A stretch of 64,000 nucleotides of DNA from Erythrobacter aurantius (GCF_023823125.1 NZ_CP090949.1:1054001-1118000); one strand, 5' to 3'; shown: positions 8,372-18,399, counted from the first letter of the stretch. The notes: a model not told the origin generated them from the letters alone. Made by a program: numbers and translations.

Positions 8372-10755
8372 AGCAAGCCTTCCGCTGCGAGCTTCTGGGC
8401 CATCGCCTCATCAAGCCTCATATTCGCCATGGCTTCGGCCTCGCTGATCGGCACCTGCGCTTGCAGCCGGTCTTCGGAAATCCCCAACCTTTGCGCCACC
8501 ATAGAGGAAAGGCGGTCTATGTCCCTTGGATCAAGTGGCATCAGGGCTAGGCGCAAGTGCGGTACGAGTGTGATGAATTCCTCGTCATCAACATCGGCAA
8601 TCACGGTGTCGAGAGCTTCGATCACTTCGGGCATGGTCCACAGCAATTCACGGGCGATCGCAATGATGCCGCCAAGGAATGCGAGCCGATCTGCAGGCTT
8701 GACGTAGGCTCCCGCCAATTCGCCGAGCAACCTGTCCGACAACGCTTCACCACCAGCGCGTCCATCCAGAAGCGCAAAGGCGGTGATGGCCCCGTCGATC
8801 TGCGGTGCGAGCCTGGCCTGTTCGAGCCGGGATAGAGCATCTTCAAACGCGTCAAGTTCAAGTCGGAGGCCGGCCGATCGTGCAACTTCGATCGTGCCGC
8901 GCAGATCAGCAAGCGCCCTGACCTGAGGCTGTGCCTGATCCGCGGGTATCGCAGCAAGCTCTGGCAACAACAGCAGCGCGCGTCGCCATGTTGTCGCGAC
9001 AAGGTGATCGATTGGGCTCGTGTCGGTGATGCCGAGAACTTCAGCCCCTCGCCGCAGCAGGACTGCATCGTCCAGCGCCGCAATGACAGATGGAAGTTGC
9101 GGGTCCTCAATCACTTCTGCTTCGACCAGATCGAGGATCGCAACAGCGCCTTTCTCCCCGATCCCTGCGCGACATGCGGTGGCGAACAGCTCGATCGCGG
9201 CGAGGGCATTGCGACCTCGGCCCTGCGCTTCAAGCCCCGCGACCTGTTCCGCGATGGTCGTGGCCACTGCCTCAGCCAAAGTATCGCCCTTATGAGAGAT
9301 TTCGATCAGGCGTGCCTCAACCATTGGTGACCAGCTAACCGACCAGATCTCGAACAGTCGATCAAGACCAACATCATTCCGGAAATCGGGACCGGCTGTG
9401 CGCTCTGCAAAGCCGGCGCCGAGCAATTGCAGGCCATGGCAGAACCGGCTGGCCTCGCGATGGGCAGGCTTGCGATAAATGTCGAGGTTTCGCTGGCGGA
9501 TCTCGCCATCGTCGATTGCGAACCGCAGCCGCCGCGCTTCATTGCGTACCGCTTCGACCAAAGGTGGTGAACCGGCGGACGCAGGGACGTCACCGATCGC
9601 GGTGCCGGTCAGCCATGCGTGCAGTTCGTTCAGAACAGGAGCACCGTGGCGGGGCACTTCGTCCTTTATGAAGGTTGAGCGGACGGCATCGATTATGTCG
9701 TCGCGGAAGGGCAGGCTGCGGCCGCGCAATTCGGCCAGCCGCTGCGCCTGCTCGACAGCAGCAAGGATCAAGGGGAAAGAGGGCGCCCGTCGGTCCTTGC
9801 GCAAGTGCGCGGCAAACCCGCCGATCAGATCATGCGCCCAGATGCGCGGATCGAGCGACGCGGGGTTGGCCTTGTGCCATTCCCACCATTTTTCATAGAA
9901 ACCGGGCAGTGGCAGGCCTGCCGAATATCCTTGCAAGGCATCAAGCTGGCGGTTGCCGTAACGCACCAGATAGCCTGAAGCCTGCGTCGCCGATGGCCCG
10001 GTGATCTTGTCTCCCGCCAGTTTTGCATCCATCAGGGCAGGCGCGTGAAACCCGCCGACCACTGCGACAATCGGTCCTTCGACGGTCTTGCGAACTTCGG
10101 CGATGATGGCGCGCATCTGCGCCTCGCGTTCCAATGTGCCGTCAGCCTCTATCGAGCCTGCGGGAGCGGCGGCGCGAATGCAGGCACAATACCGACCGAC
10201 TTCACCAAAAAAGCCACGCCAATCCGGCTCGGCAATGCGGCTTTCAAAGAGTTGGTCCCACACCTCGTTCCCGTCGCGGCACGACATTTCCCGCGCCAGC
10301 GCGGTCACGAAATCGCCAATGTCGAACGCGCTTTCGTCACCCATGATGGCGGGTGGGGGAGCATCTGCTGCATCGCCCATCATCGCGCGCGAATGCGAGG
10401 GAAGGTCGATGAATCGGGTAACTATTCCGGCGCTGACGCCATGCCGTAATGCGATGAATTCAGGGCTGTGAGCGCAGAACGGGTAATAGCTGGTGGCGCG
10501 CCTTGATGTTTCTCCCTTTTCGATGGATCGCACAGCCACGATTGCCACCGGGGCGCGTGTCCTCTCGTCATTCAATAGCGGGATGTGCTGATCGAAATCG
10601 CAGGGGCCCTCCACCAGGATCGCCGCCGGCCTTACCTCCTCAAGCAGCCGTTCGAGCTGCGCGGAGCATGCCGGACTGTGATGGCGGATCGGCACGACAT
10701 AGAGATCGCGTTCCGAAACATGCAGTTGCGGTGGTGCCGGATCGGGGATGCTCAC
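8368..10755 (-). CDS. DUF5682 family protein (YehM-like)
   Basis: This 795-residue cytoplasmic protein begins with a segment typical of DUF5682: VVPIRHHSPACSAQLERLL, then ILVEGPCDFDQHIPLL, and SYYPFCAHSPEFIALRHG near residue 90. The many conserved His, Asp and Glu residues in this first part suggest a metal- or phosphate-binding fold, but no reaction is established. The remaining two thirds are helical. It lies between the MoxR ATPase (gap of four bases) and the VWA gene (four-base overlap), matching the position of E. coli YehM. I infer that it is a working part of the same complex. Confidence 0.85.
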   Translation of the reverse strand: MSIPDPAPPQLHVSERDLYVVPIRHHSPACSAQLERLLEEVRPAAILVEGPCDFDQHIPLLNDERTRAPVAIVAVRSIEKGETSRRATSYYPFCAHSPEFIALRHGVSAGIVTRFIDLPSHSRAMMGDAADAPPPAIMGDESAFDIGDFVTALAREMSCRDGNEVWDQLFESRIAEPDWRGFFGEVGRYCACIRAAAPAGSIEADGTLEREAQMRAIIAEVRKTVEGPIVAVVGGFHAPALMDAKLAGDKITGPSATQASGYLVRYGNRQLDALQGYSAGLPLPGFYEKWWEWHKANPASLDPRIWAHDLIGGFAAHLRKDRRAPSFPLILAAVEQAQRLAELRGRSLPFRDDIIDAVRSTFIKDEVPRHGAPVLNELHAWLTGTAIGDVPASAGSPPLVEAVRNEARRLRFAIDDGEIRQRNLDIYRKPAHREASRFCHGLQLLGAGFAERTAGPDFRNDVGLDRLFEIWSVSWSPMVEARLIEISHKGDTLAEAVATTIAEQVAGLEAQGRGRNALAAIELFATACRAGIGEKGAVAILDLVEAEVIEDPQLPSVIAALDDAVLLRRGAEVLGITDTSPIDHLVATTWRRALLLLPELAAIPADQAQPQVRALADLRGTIEVARSAGLRLELDAFEDALSRLEQARLAPQIDGAITAFALLDGRAGGEALSDRLLGELAGAYVKPADRLAFLGGIIAIARELLWTMPEVIEALDTVIADVDDEEFITLVPHLRLALMPLDPRDIDRLSSMVAQRLGISEDRLQAQVPISEAEAMANMRLDEAMAQKLAAEGLL

Positions 10756-10759
10756 GGGA

Positions 10760-11857
10760 TCAGTCGAGCTTCAGTGCGCGCGCGGCCTTGTAAAAATCCT
10801 TCCACACCGATGATTTGCCGGCTCGCTCGCGCGCGATGTGATCGACGTAGGCCCGCAGTTTCTTCCCGTCATCAGCTGAATCCTTGAGCACGACACCCTG
10901 CAATTGCCGCGCGACATGGGCGCCGTTGATCTTGCCGTCATCCAGATACACCGCTTCCAGCGCGGCAGCATGCAGCACGTTCACAGCCTCGGCGCTCGAC
11001 ATCACGGCATCGGGCTTGTTCAGGCTGGTCCCTTCGGCGGTGCGCCCTGTGCGCAGGTCCTGGAATGTCTTGACCAGCAGATCAGCCACCTCTTCCACGC
11101 CGCGCAGTGCTATCCCTTCGGGTTCCAGCCGCTCGCTTAGCTGCTTGATCACCAGCTCCCTTTCAAATGCCGGATCAGCGATCGGATGGACCGTTTCGAA
11201 GTTGAACCGCCGCTTGAGTGCGCTCGACATTTCATGCACGCCTCTGTCGCGCAGGTTGGCGGTGGCGATGATGTTGAAGCCGGGCTTGGCCGTTTCGACC
11301 CGGTCTGCCCCCAGTTCGGGAAGAGCGAGCGCCTTTTCCGAAAGGATTGATATCAGCGCATCCTGCACCTCGGGCGGGCAGCGGGTAATCTCTTCAAAAC
11401 GCACGATCCGCCCACTGCGCATGGCATTGAGCACGGGCGAAGGGACTAGTGCACGTTCGCTCGGCCCTTCGGCCAGCAGCAGTGCGTAATTCCAGCCGTA
11501 GCGCAGATGATCTTCATTGGTGCCAGCCGATCCCTGCACCACCAGCGCGCTGGTTCCGCTGATCGCGGCACCGAGCAGCTCGGAAAGCATGGATTTGGCG
11601 GTGCCCGGTTCCCCGACCAGCATCAGGCCCTGCCTGCTCATCAGGCTGACGATTGCACGATCCACCAGTGGATCATCGCCATAGAACTTGCGCGAAACAC
11701 CCAGCTTTGGATCGCCCAGAATGAACCGGCGGACCGCGCGCGGGCTCAGTTTCCAGCCTGAAGGACGCGGTGCGGTGTCATCGCCCGCCAGCCGTTCCAG
11801 CTCATCGGCATAACGATGCTCTGCCGCCAGCGATACGGATGTCGTGTGCTCGTTCAT
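10760..11857 (-). CDS. MoxR-family AAA+ ATPase (YehL-like)
   Basis: This is a AAA+ ATPase of the MoxR group with Walker A GEPGTAKSM (about residues 72-80), Walker B-like IVRFEEITR, sensor 1 IIATANLRDRG and a C-terminal lid. It should couple ATP hydrolysis to remodelling a protein target with the VWA partner encoded two genes downstream. An earlier in-frame ATG at 11878 exists, but the start at 11857 is preferred because it forms an exact ATGA overlap with the stop of the DUF4132 gene, the same coupling used elsewhere in this operon. The protein is then 365 residues. It is cytoplasmic and matches E. coli YehL in position. Confidence 0.9.
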   Translation of the reverse strand: MNEHTTSVSLAAEHRYADELERLAGDDTAPRPSGWKLSPRAVRRFILGDPKLGVSRKFYGDDPLVDRAIVSLMSRQGLMLVGEPGTAKSMLSELLGAAISGTSALVVQGSAGTNEDHLRYGWNYALLLAEGPSERALVPSPVLNAMRSGRIVRFEEITRCPPEVQDALISILSEKALALPELGADRVETAKPGFNIIATANLRDRGVHEMSSALKRRFNFETVHPIADPAFERELVIKQLSERLEPEGIALRGVEEVADLLVKTFQDLRTGRTAEGTSLNKPDAVMSSAEAVNVLHAAALEAVYLDDGKINGAHVARQLQGVVLKDSADDGKKLRAYVDHIARERAGKSSVWKDFYKAARALKLD

Positions 11858-14800
11858 AGGCCAGCCTTCTTCTGCCAATCAGGATCGAAGCCCGATCCCT
11901 TGTCGGCCATGTCATGATAATCGCGCCATGTTTCCGCCAGCAGCACATCGGGAACGTTCTCGAACGCGACTTGCGTGCCGAATTTCCCATCGTCCCGCAA
12001 GGTGCGGAAGCTAAGCGATATGAGCGCGGCGGGCATGTTCTGCTCGGGTAGTGAGCTACCCGTAAATTCGACCTCGGCGACCAGCTTAGCTTCGCGCAGG
12101 ACCCGGTGATAGGTCATGAACCAACCGCCGTCCTCCGCCGGGCCGCGTTGATAGCCCAGCTTGGTGGCGATGCCTCTCAGCTTGAAGGTTTCGATCATCC
12201 ACCCTTCGCGATCGTTGATCAGGCGCTGCTTGCGGGTTGCCTCGCTGATTTCGGGAAGCAGCCGTCCAAGCTGATCAAACAAAGGTTTGACGTCGTAGTC
12301 TACGATGTGTTCGGTCCACACCTTGCGCATATCGGCATCAAGCAGGGTCGAATGCGCCAGCTTGATTTCGGCGAAATCGGCGGGGTTGATGTCGTCGTCG
12401 TTCTGATCCGTGCAGGACCCGTCACCCAAGGGACGGAAACTGGCCAGCGGATTGCCATCCTTGTCGGTTCCGATCCACACCAGCCTTGCGGCCAACCGTC
12501 CCACAATGGGGTGGCTTTCGACATAGTTGATCCAGTCCTCACTGGACCAGGTGCGTTCCATGCACATTGCCTCACGAAACCGTTCGGTCTGTGCCGCAAC
12601 AACCTGCTTCACTTCCTTGCGTGCTTTTGACAGCGCTTTCTTGGCATCGGCGACCGCGGATTTTTCGTCATCCATTCGGGCTGGTGGGAGGGCCTTCACT
12701 TCCTTGCCCAGCGGATTGAACAACGCCAGCTTGTCTTCCTCGTCCAGCCGCGCGGTGTAGATGCGATCCGCTCCGCATTCGAGTTGGAGCACGCCGTCTT
12801 CGTCCAGGCCGCCCGTCGGTACAGTTCGGTCCGCCAGCTCGCCAGCGCTCCATCCGCGTCGTTCCGCGACATCCTCGATCAGCTTGGCGGCATGGGCCTG
12901 AACGCTTTTCTGTTTGAGCCGATCGGCCGTCTGCAACAGCACCTGAAGCGCCGCTGGTGTGCCGATGTTGGCCAGCACGTCGAGCAGCGCCTTCGCCTGA
13001 GACGTGCGGCTGCCGTGGTTCTTCAGAAAGGCCCTGATACGCGGACCTGCATCGCTGCCCTCAACCCTGCTGGCGAGGGCGAGCATCCCCTTGCTTTCCG
13101 CCGCAGAGCCAAGATAGTTGCCGGCAAAACCGCGTTTGATCTGCGCGAATACGGTGTTGTAGTCGGTCGAAATCCAGTCTGCCGACTGGGGCCAGCGCTT
13201 CAGCGTGTCCTTGTTCCACGCCAGTTGCTGATCAACCCTTGAAAGGGCGTGCTGGTTGGCCTCCTCGTCGCTGGGTGTGCGGGTGTCCTGGGCGATCCAG
13301 CCTGTCAGGATCATCCATCCCAGCTTGTGCGCATCACCCGGTGCAAGGCGATCGAGCCAAAGGTCAATAAGGGCATTGCCACCCGTTTCCTTGAGCCGGG
13401 TCGCCAGTACTACCCAATAGCGCGGCAGGATCGGGTTGACGGGACGACCATCGGCCCAGTTGAGCGCCGGCAATCCGTCAAACGGGAACCACTCAAGCCC
13501 TTTCGGCATGGCCTTTTTGAGGCCCTTTTCCGCCTCTTGGACCATTGCCTTTTCGTCAAAGAAATCGCTGGTGTCATCGCCCAGCCGCTCCAGTGCAGAG
13601 ATCATCTGCGCGCGCGCCTTGTCGCTGCGTTCCTTCTTAAGGCGTGCCCTAATCGCCGGAATGTGGCTGGCCGCACCGCGCTGCGCCAGCCAGTCTGCAG
13701 CCTGTGCGCGGACGTCCTGCTTGCCATCATCCAACTGCAAGGCGATCGCGTCCTCGATCCCTTCGGCATCGGCCAGCAGATCGCGCGCCTGCTCCCTGAT
13801 TTTCACCCCGCTTTCGTTGGCAAGGATCATCAGGCGATTGCGGTATCTCTCGGGGACTTTCGGGAAAAGGGTAAGCAATCGCAGCGTGCGCAGAGTGTCA
13901 TACTTGGTATTCGATGTCTGCGGTATGATCCCCATTGCTTCGTCTAGGCGGTTCATTTCATCAAGCAGCATCGGCCATGCTTCACCCGGAAGGCCATGAT
14001 CCTGATAATACCACCTGTAACCCAGGTATTCCTCGACGAAGTCCTCCCCGCCCGCTTCGCGCCACAACTGCACGAGAGAACGCATGTCCGCCCCCTTGGC
14101 CAGCCGCCGCTGAAGTGCGAGGCCCGGCGCGCTTGCATAGTCTGAGAACTGTGCGAGCAGACCATTGCCGCTGATCACTCGCGCAAGCCGTACGACATGC
14201 CGCAGTGTCACCGATGGATGGTCAAAGAATTGATCCACTTCGCCTGATTTGGCGTGCTGCCCATGCAGCCAGACGAAGCTGTAGTAATTGTAATTCTGCG
14301 ATACCGGCTTTTCGCCTTCAGCGATGGCACGCAGCTTGGCGATAGCATCATCGACGGGTGCAAAGACCTGATGCTTTGACCAATGATAAGGCACATCCTT
14401 GTAGCGCTGCTTCATCTCCTTGAGGTGGGTATTGTATGCCTCGATCGGAGTACGCAGAAGATCATAGGCTTCGCGGTCGATCTTGCTGCGTTCGGGCGGA
14501 GGAGTGCGCTCTGGCGTAGGCACCCATTCCCCGTCGATCGCGACAAAACCCGAAGCGCCATCCTTTTGCCAAGGATTGCGGGGCTTTGCCGCAGCTGAGG
14601 TCACGGCCCCCGCAACGCGGTCCATCGCCGCCTTGACCTTGGCCGAGCTTTCGCTTTCGCGCAGCCGTTCGATTAGCGGTCCTGCACGATCACCCAGAGT
14701 GTTGGCTGCAGCTTCGATCAAGTGCGCGCGGCGGGTCGGGTTGGCTTCGGCGTAGGTTGCCTCGAATGCGGCTTCGAGTGCTTCGGGCTTTGCGCCTGTC

Positions 14801-15519
14801 AGCGACTGGATCGCTGCAGCCCGCGCGCCCTTTGCGGTGCCCATCGCCAGATCCAGCAGGAATGCCAGATAGAGGTCGTGAATGCGGAAGCGGCCGATTG
14901 CCGTTGCAAGCTGCGCGCGCGCATCAGCGCCCGCCTGAACAGCATCATTGGCGATGGCTGGTGCATTTTCCCGCAGCCAGCTTTCGACCCCTGTGAAACG
15001 ATCGAGACAGTTGTCCGAGCGGTAATTGGTGGGGTCCCGCGAAAACAGGATTTCGAGCGGGCCCTCGGCTCCAAGGCCGCGCAGGTCGCAAAGGTCCACA
15101 AGCGTTTCGACCGGTTGCGGACGATCTTGCGCGCTCAACCACCATTGGACGATGTGGCGCAGCCAGTCGGGCGACTTCTTCGATCCGTAGCGCCCGTATT
15201 CGTGAGTGATGGGTTCAAGCGCGGCTAGCACTTCGCCAAAGCGCGCCATCTGGTCGATTTTCCATCGGGAAAGGTCGGAAAAAAGCCCTTCTCCTTCGCG
15301 CCGCCAGACATAATGGCGCTTCCGCCACTTGTTCTGGTTGTCCCGGTGGGAGCAATCGGACAGCACCGAACTGGCGCTGCCGTCCTGCACGTATGTCTCA
15401 ATCCTTCCGGCAAGCTGGCTGCCCAGTTGCTTGGCAAATGTGCGTTTTACCGCGCTGCTTGAAACAGCATTGTCACCCAGCGCCTGACCAAGCCGATAGA
15501 GAAACGAATTCAGTGCCAT
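11854..15519 (-). CDS. DUF4132 domain protein (YehI-like), first gene of the operon
   Basis: This very large cytoplasmic protein (1221 residues) is the first gene of the five-gene operon. The middle resembles HEAT-like helical repeats (LLADAEGIEDAIALQLDDG, then DWLAQRGAASHIPAI). The C-terminal 250 residues carry the DUF4132 signature, including DREGWMIETFKLRGIATKLGY and the AEVEFTGSSLPEQ block, ending near ETWRDYHDMA. Unlike some relatives it has no clear N-terminal WGR domain. The start at 15519 has a good ribosome binding site (GGAGGG, four bases upstream on the minus strand); an ATG at 15564 is open in frame but lacks one. The stop overlaps the MoxR start as ATGA. Function unknown; E. coli YehI is the counterpart. 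Confidence 0.88.
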   Translation of the reverse strand: MALNSFLYRLGQALGDNAVSSSAVKRTFAKQLGSQLAGRIETYVQDGSASSVLSDCSHRDNQNKWRKRHYVWRREGEGLFSDLSRWKIDQMARFGEVLAALEPITHEYGRYGSKKSPDWLRHIVQWWLSAQDRPQPVETLVDLCDLRGLGAEGPLEILFSRDPTNYRSDNCLDRFTGVESWLRENAPAIANDAVQAGADARAQLATAIGRFRIHDLYLAFLLDLAMGTAKGARAAAIQSLTGAKPEALEAAFEATYAEANPTRRAHLIEAAANTLGDRAGPLIERLRESESSAKVKAAMDRVAGAVTSAAAKPRNPWQKDGASGFVAIDGEWVPTPERTPPPERSKIDREAYDLLRTPIEAYNTHLKEMKQRYKDVPYHWSKHQVFAPVDDAIAKLRAIAEGEKPVSQNYNYYSFVWLHGQHAKSGEVDQFFDHPSVTLRHVVRLARVISGNGLLAQFSDYASAPGLALQRRLAKGADMRSLVQLWREAGGEDFVEEYLGYRWYYQDHGLPGEAWPMLLDEMNRLDEAMGIIPQTSNTKYDTLRTLRLLTLFPKVPERYRNRLMILANESGVKIREQARDLLADAEGIEDAIALQLDDGKQDVRAQAADWLAQRGAASHIPAIRARLKKERSDKARAQMISALERLGDDTSDFFDEKAMVQEAEKGLKKAMPKGLEWFPFDGLPALNWADGRPVNPILPRYWVVLATRLKETGGNALIDLWLDRLAPGDAHKLGWMILTGWIAQDTRTPSDEEANQHALSRVDQQLAWNKDTLKRWPQSADWISTDYNTVFAQIKRGFAGNYLGSAAESKGMLALASRVEGSDAGPRIRAFLKNHGSRTSQAKALLDVLANIGTPAALQVLLQTADRLKQKSVQAHAAKLIEDVAERRGWSAGELADRTVPTGGLDEDGVLQLECGADRIYTARLDEEDKLALFNPLGKEVKALPPARMDDEKSAVADAKKALSKARKEVKQVVAAQTERFREAMCMERTWSSEDWINYVESHPIVGRLAARLVWIGTDKDGNPLASFRPLGDGSCTDQNDDDINPADFAEIKLAHSTLLDADMRKVWTEHIVDYDVKPLFDQLGRLLPEISEATRKQRLINDREGWMIETFKLRGIATKLGYQRGPAEDGGWFMTYHRVLREAKLVAEVEFTGSSLPEQNMPAALISLSFRTLRDDGKFGTQVAFENVPDVLLAETWRDYHDMADKGSGFDPDWQKKAGL

Positions 15520-15603
15520 GGACCCTCCGGGCACACTGATCATTCGCGCTGCGGGAAAGATCAAGCGAAATGACAGAAGATGCGTGTTGAAGCCGTGCCG
15601 GTC

Positions 15604-16608
15604 CTATTCGACATGGTCAAAAATCTGATCAAGGAACTCCAGAATGCGCCGTTTGACTGTGGTCTTGCTCAGGTCCGAGCCCAAGCTCGGGGCACCCATA
15701 GGGTAGAAGTGTCCGAAGCCAGGAATCCAGGCACTCTCGGCTCGAATATCCGCGCCTTGCAAGATTGCAACTATGCTTCGGGTCCCGATCTGCATGCCTT
15801 GAAGATCGTTCTGACCGATGAAGAACAATCCGGGCGGCATGCCCGACACCGCGCTTCTGCTCAGGTCAAAGCCTATCAGTCCTCCCGATAGCGATATGAC
15901 ACCCTGTACGGGCACGCCGCGGCCGTAAGCAGCATTGATTGCTGTGATCGCGCCAGCCGAGAAGCCGCCGATGGCAATCCGATCCGGGTCCAGGCCGAGG
16001 CGTTTTGCATTGGTCCTAGAAAACTCGATAGCTTGTATGAGATCCTCGGTCGAAGACAGGATGGTGTTCCAGAGTTGTTCGCGAGACAGGTCGTCGAGCG
16101 GGGCAAGTCCCATTCTTGCTCGAATGAGCTCCACCCGACTGACTGCGGCAGGATGGGAGAGCGTCTCTTTGGGATACAGGGATGCTGAACCTAGGGTCGA
16201 GGGCGGAGCAGGATCTTCGGGGACGAGGCGATATTCGATTGACATGCAGACGTAGCCAGCCGCTGCGAGGGCTGCACAATATTCGCCCATGGGCGAATCC
16301 GATGCGCCGTCCTCCTCGAACCTGATGGTTCCTTTTGATCCGCGATGGTAGGCTCCGCCAAAAGCCAGGATCACAGCAGGCCGATCTTCGAGAAGCTCGC
16401 CATTGCTCGCTGGCCTGTAGAGGTCCAGTTTCAGGTCACGAGACTGCGGCGTGGCGCTTGAAGCGCCAATCACTCCCTCGCCGTAAGTCACGTCGGCCTC
16501 TGTCACCACGTCGAAAGCGGCGGAAACAAAGTCTTCGGCGGCAACCGCTGTGGGACTGCCAATCAGAATGGTGCAAACCAGCAGCGGCACAATCCATCGT
16601 CTGATCAT
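15604..16608 (-). CDS. Secreted alpha/beta hydrolase (esterase-like)
   Basis: This 334-residue protein has an N-terminal signal peptide (MIRRWIVPLLVCTILIG, cleavage near AVAAED). It has an alpha/beta hydrolase fold of the carboxylesterase/BD-FAE-like group. Visible features are the strand with FGGAYHRGS near the oxyanion hole, the nucleophile elbow GGFSAGA (GxSxG) near residue 208, and a C-terminal GFGHFY that could supply the catalytic His. It should hydrolyse a carboxylic ester in the periplasm; the substrate is unknown. The start at 16608 is chosen because it gives a signal peptide and has AGGGGG just upstream, whereas the frame is open to 16764. It lies 84 bases upstream of the DUF4132 operon on the same strand, and its promoter region abuts the island boundary. 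Confidence 0.82.
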   Translation of the reverse strand: MIRRWIVPLLVCTILIGSPTAVAAEDFVSAAFDVVTEADVTYGEGVIGASSATPQSRDLKLDLYRPASNGELLEDRPAVILAFGGAYHRGSKGTIRFEEDGASDSPMGEYCAALAAAGYVCMSIEYRLVPEDPAPPSTLGSASLYPKETLSHPAAVSRVELIRARMGLAPLDDLSREQLWNTILSSTEDLIQAIEFSRTNAKRLGLDPDRIAIGGFSAGAITAINAAYGRGVPVQGVISLSGGLIGFDLSRSAVSGMPPGLFFIGQNDLQGMQIGTRSIVAILQGADIRAESAWIPGFGHFYPMGAPSLGSDLSKTTVKRRILEFLDQIFDHVE

Positions 16609-16780
16609 ATACCCCCTAACCAGCCTGGACCAAAAAATGTGTCGATGATCTGCGCATGTTGGCAGATGCAGTGGCGCTTGAACAGATGCCCACTTTTCAT
16701 CTGGTGCAGGCGTTGCGATTGAGATCGACTGATCCCGCGAACCTTGCACGGGGCAGCGAGCCACGAATCCGGATAAGGGG

Positions 16781-16817
16781 TTGTCTTGGAAAAGTAAGGT
16801 GGCGGAGACGGAGTCCG
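16781..16817. repeat. att site, left end of island 1 (tRNA-Ser 3' end copy)
   Basis: The 15-bp core GTGGCGGAGACGGAG at 16799-16813 is identical to the 3' end of the tRNA-Ser gene at 50397-50411 and to a third copy at 35107-35121. The longer block 16781-16817 matches 35089-35125 at 36 of 37 positions. This is the footprint left by tyrosine integrases that target tRNA 3' ends, and it marks where the backbone ends and island 1 begins. Confidence 0.85.
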
Positions 16818-16875
16818 ACCTACATCTGAAATAACGATTTGATATCAGACAGGTAAGGAAATTTGGCGATTAGCC

Positions 16876-16896
16876 AGACCCACAATCAGGCCCACA
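16876..16896 (+). repeat. Paired 9-bp repeats, candidate integrase arm sites (left)
   Basis: AGACCCACA at 16876-16884 and AGGCCCACA at 16888-16896 are direct repeats 12 bases apart. The same arrangement, AGACCCACA twice with a 12-base period, is found at 34973-34993 near the other end of island 1. Paired short repeats near both ends fit arm-type integrase binding sites. The rest of 16818-17116 shows no gene I can support. Confidence 0.55.
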
Positions 16897-17116
16897 CTTT
16901 TGAGCGGATGCATGCGGAAGTCTGCGCACGATCTGAGACTATGGGCGACCCTCTTCCACTCGCGGAGGATAGACAGCCGCTTTCTAACCTTCCTGAAAAT
17001 AGACATGCGACTGCTAGACCGTAGGATGCCCCAAACCCTCACCCTTTCAATTTTCGCGGCTCCGCATCGTTACCTAATTTCGGCAACTGAAACTCTGGTG
17101 AGTTGGCGACGGTTCA

Positions 17117-18355
17117 TTACGGACGGTAAGCTTTCTCATAGATCAGATCTACAATTTGCTCGGCAGATCCGCATGCCATCGTCCAACCCAAATGGCCGTG
17201 CCCGCAATTTAGCCAAAGGCCCTCTTTGGCAGACTGCCGTATAATCGGCTGACCGCTCGCGCTCATTGGACGAAGCCCGGTCCACGGCTTGGCGTCCGAT
17301 AGATCGATACTGCCTTCAAGGTCAGGATAAAGCCGCTCAAATAGGGAAATGAGGTTGTCGATCCGCACCTGATCAATTTCTTGGTTGAATCCCGCGAACT
17401 CGGCGGTGCCAACAAATCGGAGGCGGTCTCCCAGCGGAACGACGGCGGCATGCATCGCATCATCGATGACAGGCACGCGCGGCATGCGATTGCCGAGTGC
17501 GCGGGCGTCTACCGACAGGCTGTAGCCTTTGGCCGGTTTGACAGGTATCGACTGGCCAAGCTGCGCGGCTAGTTCGGGGCTCCATACGCCAGTGCACAGA
17601 ACCACCTCTCCAAGATGCTCTTTACCGTCCTGCACAATACCGCAGATACGGCCTTCGCGCAGGATGAGATCATTCACGCGCGCGCCAAGATTGATCGCGG
17701 CGCCAAGCTCCCTTGCTTTCTCAGCCAAGGCGAGCACGAACTTGCGCGCATCTCCAACCCCATCATCGGGAAAATACAGCGCGCCGGCAATGCGGTCCGC
17801 AATCGGCGCCAGCAGAGGTTCCCTTGCAACGGTCGCCGCGGCATCGAGCTTTTCAAACCGAAGCTCTTCTTGCGCCAGTCGTTGGGCGAGCGCCAATGGA
17901 CCAGCCATAGCTGCTTCGCTTTCAAAGACTTTCAGGGTCCCGCGATCAGACTGGTCGAATTCCAGCCCCAGCTCTTTGGTAAGCGCGCGTGTCCGGTCAA
18001 GTGAGCGTGCGCAAAGGCGATAGTTCGCCAGTGTAGCAGCTTCATGCCGAGCGCGGCCGGACCCGGCGAGAAATTTCAGCCCCCAGCTGAAAAGCGAAGG
18101 GACCTGGGAAAGATGCAGCTTCATCGAGGATCGTGGATCGAACAGAGAAGCAAACAGATGTCGTGCAACCCCCGGTCCATTCCAAGGATCAGGCATAGAC
18201 GGTGTCAGCATCCCGCCATTGGCGAAGCTTGCGCCCAGAGCCAAATCTTCCTCGGCCTCGAACAGGGCCGCATCATATCCGCGCGAAACCAATTCGTAGA
18301 GTGTGGTCACACCGATCAGGCCACCACCGACGACAATGAAACGAGGCTTGCTCAT
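17117..18355 (-). CDS. FAD-dependent D-amino acid dehydrogenase-like oxidoreductase (DadA family)
   Basis: This 412-residue flavoenzyme has the dinucleotide-binding motif VVGGGLIGVTTLYEL at residues 8-22 and a family-typical GASFANGGMLTPS near 42. It ends with a DAO-type C-terminal part (PWTGLRPMSASGQPII, then LNCGHGHLGWTMACGSAEQI). DadA-like enzymes oxidise D-amino acids or imino/N-substituted amino acids to imines or 2-oxo acids and pass electrons to the respiratory chain. It is 44 bases downstream of the M81 peptidase gene on the same strand, so both are probably transcribed from the operator-bearing promoter at 19885-19904. I infer that it oxidises an amino acid released by the peptidase. 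The exact substrate cannot be read from sequence. Confidence 0.87.
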   Translation of the reverse strand: MSKPRFIVVGGGLIGVTTLYELVSRGYDAALFEAEEDLALGASFANGGMLTPSMPDPWNGPGVARHLFASLFDPRSSMKLHLSQVPSLFSWGLKFLAGSGRARHEAATLANYRLCARSLDRTRALTKELGLEFDQSDRGTLKVFESEAAMAGPLALAQRLAQEELRFEKLDAAATVAREPLLAPIADRIAGALYFPDDGVGDARKFVLALAEKARELGAAINLGARVNDLILREGRICGIVQDGKEHLGEVVLCTGVWSPELAAQLGQSIPVKPAKGYSLSVDARALGNRMPRVPVIDDAMHAAVVPLGDRLRFVGTAEFAGFNQEIDQVRIDNLISLFERLYPDLEGSIDLSDAKPWTGLRPMSASGQPIIRQSAKEGLWLNCGHGHLGWTMACGSAEQIVDLIYEKAYRP

Positions 18356-18399
18356 GGGTTATCCAGACAATCGATCCCTGGTCGCCGGTGTGTCTGCCA

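Noticed and set aside
16799..16813. Possible tRNA-Ser remnants at 16799 and 35107 as tRNA genes
   Set aside because: Only the 3' end of the tRNA is present. No anticodon or D arm can be found, so these are att copies.
16845..17042. 65-codon minus-strand frame at the left end of island 1
   Set aside because: No ribosome binding site or domain, and it covers the candidate arm-type repeats, so I treat it as noncoding.
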